Below, piece after piece: positions 57,169 through 64,000 of a stretch of DNA of 64,000 nt; position 1 is the stretch's first letter; every line of letters starts with the position of its first letter. The position numbers were made by a program, and so were the translations under genes. Origin of the DNA: Margaritispora aquatica. Taxonomy: Eukaryota > Ascomycota > Leotiomycetes > Helotiales > Discinellaceae. The notes beneath the pieces are model-generated. The model was not told the origin of the DNA, searched no databases, and worked only from the letters and a program-made list of their open reading frames with translations. The stretch is taken from contig VJWN01000035.1 of assembly GCA_007644065.1 (NCBI GenBank), positions 182,533-246,532 on the forward strand. Direction: 5' to 3'.

Positions 57169-59001
57169 AATTACGAATGTTCAGAACACAATAATCGTTA
57201 TGCTAGCCAGCAGAAGTGAAACAATTCAGTTCAAGGGAGAATCTGAGCAACTTTAAGCCGTCATGTATCAACGTGATTTGCTTCTACCTGCAACGCTCTT
57301 ATTGGAGAACAGATATGAAGCCCGTGTGGGAGCCTTGGGCATCATGCTATCAAAACAGCAGACGTTTGCCGCAGCACTTCCACAAGAACCACTTACATCG
57401 CTGCAACCCATCTAGTAGTGACAGCTCACTTAGGACTGCAGGCAAAGCTGTGCGAAACTACTTTCAGCATATAGGAACTCAGTGTCGTTGGCCAGTTGTC
57501 TTCACTGCCTCCCGAAAATATGCAATGCGCGCAACTAACATTCGATTAGAGCTATGGTGATTGGCAGACAAATCGGCCATGTGATGCTATCCTTACTCCC
57601 AGCAATTTTCAGTGGGAAGACTACTTGAGACAGTACTTAAAGAAGAAAGAACTTGAGACTTTGGGTAGCTGACCAAAAGATGGGAAAAAGGTGACTGGCG
57701 AGTTTCAAAGAGGGATCCAGGTGAGGCTCAACGATTCCAAACTACAATTTCGTGGCATGAGGACAGTGCACCAAAAACCACTGGGTGAAAAGATCCAGAT
57801 CAAGATTGCGACATCCATCTCGAACAAACCTCACGAGATGCAATGCATTGAAATTATGCATGTATGTGAGTCGTGCTCGGCGAGGGACAGAAATGCCCCC
57901 AGGTAAGGCTGCATCGCAGAGCAGCATGCAGTCCATCTCACCACCTCACCATACATCGATCGCACTTGGCGAGACTCTAGATAACGCTTTTGCTCCGAGA
58001 TAGGCGATTACACCTTGCAGCCTAAACATGTAAGATTTTATATAAGTGCAGACTTTGACACTCGTCATGTTGACCTCCAACTTATAACATGTTCTCCGAG
58101 AACTGAAAGGTTCAGGACTTATCTGACCTTATGCTTGCAGCGTATCTTACACAAATTCCAAAAGCGTACAGGAGACTTGCGACAATAAGGTTAACCTTTA
58201 ATACCTTCCAAAACCCAAGAGGCTGAGAGTTCGCCACTGTCAGGTAGGAAGGGATTCGACCCCAAATACAGAGATCAGTCGGCGACGCTACCTGACCAAC
58301 GGCGATTGAAGTGCATTCTGCGGTGGGGTCCGACATGATCGGCCTGAGAGAGCTGCGAAGTATGAGTTGTAAGAAGAGAGAGATGGGTCGATTCTCTTTT
58401 CTTTTTGTGCGGCTCGGTGAACAACAAAGCGGAAGGAAATCGAAGAAAAACCAAAGGAAATTCAAAGGCAGTGGAATGGCACCGTCGAATGCCTCGCCGA
58501 TGCCGATGCCGATTGCCCTGTGGATGTCTGGATGTCACAATTGAGTTCGGTGGGTGTGAAGAAGTAATCTGAAGCGACTGCAATGGGCCAACCTTGGCTC
58601 TGGGGCGTGGTATGGTATGTTATTGTATGGTGCGGAAGGACCAGCAGAATACCATCAACGGGATGAACCGATGAACATGGTGTGGTATGCCTTGCCTTAC
58701 GCCTTTGGGGTGGAATGGAACTAAGACATCCCACCGAGCAAGCTGACCATCACCTTCCATCCAAAGCTCTTCAATGTTTCACTTTCGCTACGCAAAATGA
58801 CCTCGCTGAATGCCTTGAAATTTGTGAAATTTGGCGCAAACTGGTGAGCACGAGCACAGTGATGCCACAAATTTGAAGGTATAAAGGAGTGGACATCATC
58901 CAGCGGCCAAAAATCTCCACCAGTCAATTCAATAAGTCTTATCAGGCCTCAGCCGAACCCACCCTTCAAGTCACAGTAGTCAGTCACCCAGAAGCGTTAA
59001 A
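57169..59001. other. Divergent intergenic region, about 1.8 kb
   Basis: Upstream of the DUF6594 gene (minus) and the retropepsin-like gene (plus). A minus-strand frame from about 58335 (MSDPTAECTSIAVGQV) to 58112 ends in a possible membrane segment (VNLIVASLLYAFGICV) and could be a 74-residue peptide; I could not support it further. Confidence 0.4.
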
Positions 59002-60299
59002 ATGGCATACGAAAGCCAGATCAGTATGTCCCCGGTTAATTGATGTGTGCTGTTGCTTATGCTTCTTAAAACAGACCCAGACTATCTTACGCCAGACGGC
59101 AGAGGCAATGCAGGCTTACTGAGAAGCTCGGCTTCGCAACATTCATTCGCCTCCAAGACTACAGAAGTTTGTGATAATCCAGACTACGTTCTCGTTGAGA
59201 GAGATGCCAATTTCACAACCCTGTCATTCGACGTTGAATTTCGAGTTACGAGATGGGAGGCTTTGAAAATGCTGTTCTTCGGCAGTAAACGCCGTACAAT
59301 CCCAGTAGAGGTTCAGGTAACTAACATGGAGGAGAAGGCCCCCATGAAGAGAAAACAGGTATGGCCTCAAATATCACCAATCAACACCGCTTTCAGAAAC
59401 TGACGGCTTGCAGCCTTCCTCCTATGTCTTCCGTGTTTCTGTTCGTTCAAGACGACGAGATGGTGATGGCCGGTGGATCCATGAGGATGCATCATGCACT
59501 CTCGACACAGGAAACCAGCAAGGAAACTTTGTATCCAAAGATTTTGTGACTAGGCTGGGATACACAGTTGAAGATTTCCGAGGCAGAGAACTTGACGATA
59601 TGGAGATAGAAGGGCGATCCGCGACAGGACATCCACTCAGGCCCGAAGGAGCTATCAGACTCTGCTGGTACCGCCCCGGAGGCCCAAAAATCTTCGACAA
59701 CATGCGGTTTCTCGTGTCGGCAGAAGTTTCGGGCGACCTTATTATTGGCGAAGCCACAATTGCTGAGTACGACATGCTTCCACCTCCCATGTTTGCGATT
59801 ACTCCCAAGACGCTTTATGATTACTACAATCCTGACACAGGTACGTAACTTGTTTTCACTAATCCTCTAGTTCTCTACTCCGCTTCTCAGCCCAACTGGG
59901 TGAGCAGTAAATAAACAAATGATGTGCACAGACAAAGCCCGTCAAGATCTCATCAGCAAAGTTGCATTATACGAAGGGGAGATCGATACACTGGAGCAAA
60001 ATATCAAAGATTGCACGGCGGAGTCGACTCGAAAAAAGGGACTTCAAGGTCAATTGGCAATTAAGGAGGGGAAATTGCTCAAAGCTAGAAAAGCTCTGGC
60101 AGAGGACGACGAGACGAAAAGGACGCAGAATAAAGAAGGTAAGTCGACCCATACATTACTACCAACTGCGAAAGAGAGCGGGACGCCTAAAGGCAAAGGC
60201 GGCCCTGCTCAAGCCTACACCTCTGACGTTATGGTAACATTTGCTGGAGGCATAAAGAAGCAGGCAACTGGGCTCACAATGCGTGCTTTCAGAAAGTAA
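59002..60299 (+). CDS. Protein with retropepsin-like DTG motif and coiled-coil tail
   Basis: Four exons: 59002-59023, 59075-59358, 59414-59840 and 59932-60299, totalling 367 codons (366 residues). The first exon is 22 nt (MAYESQI) and joins N-PDYLTPDGRG. The centre carries ASCTLDTGNQQGNFVSKDFV (Asp 133-Thr-Gly), the strand-turn-strand of an aspartic-peptidase (retropepsin-like) fold, and later strand-rich sequence ending FLVSAEVSGDLIIGEATI, whose hydrophobic-hydrophobic-Gly end fits the second half of that fold. The tail (VALYEGEIDTLEQNIKDC and KLLKARKAL) is predicted helical/coiled coil. A further 54-bp in-frame intron is possible at 60139-60192 (348 residues if used). It is not RIP-damaged and has introns, so it looks like a host gene, perhaps domesticated from a retroelement protease. 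Activity is unproven. Confidence 0.65.
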
Positions 60300-60621
60300 G
60301 GTGTGTTTTTGGTGTTTTGGGGGGGCTGTTTCACGATTAATTAGCGAGCGAGGTATTCTTCTGGTGGAGTAATTTAGGGTAATCTTTGGTTTGACTCAGG
60401 GGTCCCTCTCTAGGAGTTGGCCCGGTTAATAACCGACTTAGGGGAGCGAGTCTCTCAAGACAAGATTTTTTTATTCCTGGACCTTAGTATTACGAAGTCA
60501 GGGGTATAGAGTAATCACGTGACGGAGTCTACGCCATAAGGGCCGGACTCTAGGAGCAGGAACTCTAACAAGTATTGACTCCAGGGACTCTAGAGGGATC
60601 TAGTAAGATCTAGGGAGAACG

Positions 60622-60770
60622 AAGGTTCTATATAATAAAATAGGTTTCTTTAGATAGGAGCTTTATACTTAACTTTAAATAGTAATTTATATTTATTAGT
60701 AATATATCTAGAATTACGACGAGTAATCTATTATATTTTAAATCCTTATTTTTATCTTAAATTAATAATA
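60622..60770 (+). repeat. Direct repeat, copy 1
   Basis: Shares AAGGTTCTATATAATAAAATA, CTTTATACTTAACTTTAAATA and ATTTATATTTATTAGTAATA with the copy at 61404. Possible LTR or duplicated element end. Confidence 0.7.
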
Positions 60771-61403
60771 AAAATATGATATTTTAAGTATCATTTTATA
60801 AGATATTGTAAAGGCTATAAAACTGCTATACTTCTAGGTATAAGGTATAAGAGGCTAGGGTAGTAAGAGTTCTGGACACTAAGTGTAGCCTACTAATTTT
60901 TTATATTTAAAGTAATACTTAGTACTATATTTTAATCAATTAACTACGCTAAACTAGCGTCTATAGATATAGTATTTAAAAGCTTTACTAGAGTACTTTA
61001 ATTTTTAATTTTTAATTTTTTAATTATTCTACTATAATAAAAGTTATAACCGTTTAAATTTAAAGAATTTAGAAATTGTACTTATTAAGTATAAATAAGT
61101 ACGATTTTTTTTAGATTTTCTATATTTATACTTATTTAAATTAATAAAAATAGAGGTCGATTATTTTATAATTAAAAGACCTTATAGATGTTACGAATCA
61201 CCTGACCTATAGCCCTGAGGCTCGGCAGCCTAAGGCTGTATAGAGAAGCCATAAGGAGAAGGGTATTCGGTTACGAGACTAGGCTAATATAATTATAAAA
61301 GATAGCCGAAGGGGTTATATAATAGAGCGACCTTAGTAGGAGTGCAAAAGTAGAAGCGCGCTCTAGCTCTAGCGCTCTATAGTCTAGCGCTTCTAGAAGA
61401 ATA

Positions 61404-61560
61404 AAGGTTCTATATAATAAAATAAGTTTTTTTTATAGATAAAAGCTTTATACTTAACTTTAAATAATAATTTATATTTATTAGTAATATATTTAAGATT
61501 AATATATTTTAATTTATTATACTTTAAATCCTTATCTTTTACTTTAAACTAGTAATAGGA
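61404..61560 (+). repeat. Direct repeat, copy 2
   Basis: Second copy of the 60622 repeat, about 780 bp away, diverged mostly by transitions and cut at its right end by the LTR at 61572. Confidence 0.7.
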
Positions 61561-61571
61561 TCGTTATATTT

Positions 61572-62010
61572 TATTGGTTTAAATAAGCCATTATATTAAA
61601 ATAGTTATATTTAGCTTTAAAGCTTATATACTATAGTTTTTATTTCCTATTATAGTTAGTATAAAACTACTATAGTATTATTGATTATTAGCCCTACTAT
61701 TAGTTAGACAAGTATAAGCCACCATGTACACCGCTATATACACCGCTATAAGCCACTATATAGACCGCTAGTTTAGTTATACACCGCTTGTTTAGTTAGT
61801 ACCTTAGGCACTAATTTATAGTTCTATATTACTAGAGGGAATAGCCCTCTAGTATAACTAAGTTTAATTTAAGTTTATTTACCTTTACATCTACCTTACC
61901 CTAGACTTTTATATCTACCTTACCCTAGAGTTCTACTTTATATCTAGCTTACCCTAGACTTTTGTTTCTAATCAGGTTATTTCCCGACCTATGGTTTTTC
62001 CCTGCCTATA
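61572..62010 (+). mobile_element. LTR copy (439 bp) of the 50910 subtype
   Basis: Starts TATTGGTTTAAATAAGCC and ends TTTTTCCCTGCCTATA, where the terminal CA has become TA, as expected from RIP. It contains the TACACCGCTATA minisatellite. Flanks TATTT and GGTTA do not match, so it is either the 5' LTR of the element to its right or a rearranged copy. Confidence 0.8.
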
Positions 62011-62955
62011 GGTTATAAGCCTCTCTAGACCAATTACGGTCTAGCGCTATTTTCAACTAATCAAAAGCTACGGAATTATATTAATTCCGTATCCCAACCT
62101 CTGAACTTCCGTTTTACTCCTACGAAAAGAGAGAATTAATAGGCTATTATATTTTAAAATAGCTTATTTAAATAACCCCTCTCTTATCTATTTAACTGAT
62201 TTTTTCGGTGTTTAATAGGAGACTATAAACCTTAATTAATCTAAAAGTCCCTACGGCCAACTAATAGAAAGTAAATAATCTATTAGCTCTAGAGTTTATA
62301 AGAAGCGATACGCGACCTATAACGGGTATTATAAACATTTTCCGTATACTAGGAGGCCTGTACTTCTATTCGCTAGACTCCCCTTCTATAAGGAGACTAG
62401 TTTGTAATTAAAGGTATAACGTTTAAAGTCTAAAACTAAGCTATATTTAGAAATTATATACGCTCTATAGTAATTAATTTACCTTATATACGATTTCTAG
62501 GATAAACTAGAGCTAGTATCCTCTCGAGAAATACTCTAGTATATAGACCGGCGAGTCTATAAATATACCTTTTTATTACTGTATTTATACAGTATATTAT
62601 TAAAGGGGTTATATCGTTTTTTATAAAAATATTATATAATATTTTGTAATTATACTTTAAAATCTATAATATTTTTTTATAATAAAAAATCAAATCTTTA
62701 TATAAATATTATAGTATAGTAAATAACGTAAATTTACGTTATTTACGAAAATCTACTATAATTAGTATTTAAAAAGCTATATATATTTAACGGAACTATA
62801 ATAGTTTTCTAAGAAGTTTTTATACCTTTTATACTTTTTATATTTTATACTTTTAGTATATTTAGTAGTATTCGGATTAAATTTATTATACCCCTTTTTA
62901 ATACCTTTTTATACTTTTTATATATAAATATATAAAATAGCTTTTAATAACTTTA
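62011..62955. other. Decayed AT-rich DNA between LTR and gag remnant
   Basis: About 945 bp with no open frame. Short TTTTTATACTTTTTATA strings at 62818-62930 echo the 9-bp array at 50291. Probably retrotransposon leader or an unrelated decayed insertion. Confidence 0.45.
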
Positions 62956-63840
62956 GAGGGGAACAGCTGATTGGTCGTTCTAATTATATAGAATAGCTTT
63001 TTAACGCTAATCTTTTTTTAGAAATAAACGGCTATATACTATATATAGACGGATTAGAAAAAGAACCTAATAAAGAGTTATATTATTATATTATAATAGA
63101 AACTAATAAAATTAAAAGTAGCGAAAAACCTAGAAGTAACGAATTAGCCGTAAAATATTATAAAAAATTAAGTAAATATAAGTGTAATTCTCGAAAAGCA
63201 CTAGGTACTCTAAAATCTATTATATTACTAGATATTATAGATAGGTTTAAAGAATAAAATATAGTTAAAAATCTATATAAAGCTATAATAGTTACTTTCG
63301 GAGAGTCTAATTTCGAAATAATCAGCTAATATCTTAATAAACTTATTAATAATAACTATAGTAATTATATTATTATAAACAAATATATTAGTACTATATA
63401 ATCTAGTTATTATTACTTAAAAGAATTAAAGACCTTTATACCGAATAATATAATAGCTTAGCTTTTATTTAAAAGTTTATTTATTAGTTTTAACTTTTTT
63501 ATTAACTATAAATATGAAGAATTAAATAAAAAAATAAATAATATAAATCTAAATAAACTTATTTTAGAAATTATATTTAAAGAATCTTATATAAAGTCTA
63601 CGGATTTAGAAGGAAATAAAGCTTATATTAAGTCTAAATTAAAGACTAATATTAAAAAACACTATAACTTTTATAATAAAAGTAGACACCTAAATAATTA
63701 ATGTTTTATTAAATACCCTGAATTAAAAAATAATAGTACTAATAGTATTAATTTAAATAAAAATAAAAATTCGAATAATTTAAATAATTCGAATAAAAAC
63801 AAAAACCAAAACCCTAAAAAGAAAAGCCCTAGGGTCGTAA
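62956..63840 (+). pseudogene. Ty1/copia-type gag remnant, RIP-decayed
   Basis: With stops ignored the plus strand reads a copia-type Gag: NYIE then LFLEINGYILYIDGLEKEP, ELAVKYYKKLSKYKCNSRKA, IVTFGESNFEIIS, LKELKTFIPNNIIA and KYEELNKKINNI. A mutated zinc-knuckle (HYNFYNKSRHLNN before KYPELK) is followed by a Lys/Asn-rich stretch. Several stops (TAG, TAA at former TGG, CAG or CAA) break it. It is non-functional and cut at 63854 by an LTR. Confidence 0.75.
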
Positions 63841-63853
63841 TGTCAGCTTACAC

Positions 63854-64000
63854 TATTGGTTTAAATAAGCTATTATATTAAAATAGTTATATTTAGCTTT
63901 AAAGCTTATATACTATAGTTTTTATTTCCTATTATAGTTAGTATAAAACTACTATAGTATTATTGATTATTAGCCCCACTATTAGTTAGACAGTATAAGC
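63854..64000 (+). mobile_element. LTR copy, truncated by window end
   Basis: Starts TATTGGTTTAAATAAGC like the other copies and follows the 61572 copy closely to the last base. It directly follows the gag remnant, so either it was inserted in the gag-pol frame or it is the 3' LTR of a short non-autonomous element. Confidence 0.75.

Larger units (their letters stand above)
60300..61571. repeat. RIP-decayed AT-rich repeat block
   Basis: Starts ordinary but becomes TA-rich with no open frames from about 60620. It includes a ~150-bp direct repeat pair (60622-60770 and 61404-61560). The transposon class is not identified. Confidence 0.55.

Noticed and set aside
58112..58465. Minus-strand frame ending in a hydrophobic segment
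   Set aside because: Could encode a short membrane peptide, but there is no family match, splice support or clear start, so I did not call it a gene.

Overview
This window reads as a nuclear contig of a filamentous ascomycete, most likely in or near the Leotiomycetes/Helotiales. The evidence is the short introns (about 46-160 bp, GTRNGT donors, CTRAY branch points), the fungal-specific families (Dicer-like 1, a DUF6594-type membrane protein, Gpt2/Sct1-type acyltransferase, TAP42, a fungal Ifi-6-16-like protein) and AT-rich blocks whose LTR and transposase remnants look mutated by RIP (CpA to TpA on either strand, many TAA/TAG). Placement below class level is inference. Splice sites were assigned by eye, and each multi-exon model was checked so that the summed exon length is a multiple of three.

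Layout. 0-0.5 kb: AT-rich degenerate DNA. 0.5-48 kb: gene-rich. Minus strand: a glycerol-3-phosphate acyltransferase, PEX12, a signal-peptide/TM receptor-L-like protein with PY motifs, and a large Dicer (DCL1). DCL1 shares a 490-bp divergent promoter with TAP42 (plus). Then a BTB-domain gene with an in-frame TAG, an EMP70/TM9 protein, two divergent Ser/Thr kinase genes, a ZIP (Yke4/ZIP7-type) zinc transporter, a 7-exon acidic-tailed unknown protein followed by a 15-bp minisatellite, a UCH-type deubiquitinase, an HSL-type esterase, a broken SDR, a secreted kelch protein, a degenerate membrane-anchored Hsp70 with a frame break, a small hypothetical, a second BTB-like gene and an Ifi-6-16-like gene. 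49.1-52 kb: nested, RIP-decayed transposons (split inverted LTRs, a 9-bp satellite, a pogo/Fot1 remnant split by a solo LTR with a perfect 5-bp target duplication). 52-55.8 kb: gene-poor, with one decayed HET-protein-like tail and one ambiguous base. 55.8-60.3 kb: a DUF6594 membrane protein and a gene with a retropepsin-like DTG motif. 60.3-64 kb: another decayed repeat block with a copia gag remnant cut by an LTR.

Working together. No biosynthetic cluster or operon-like system is evident; most genes are unrelated housekeeping or signalling functions. The strongest systems-level theme is genome defence and its targets on one contig: an intact Dicer, RIP-scarred transposons, and a retropepsin-like gene immediately beside transposon debris. 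Much of the useful new information is at gene ends: hidden terminal exons in TAP42 and the TM9 protein, a possible one in ZIP, an in-frame stop-free intron in the TM9 gene, and nonsense or frame lesions in the BTB, SDR and Hsp70-like genes.
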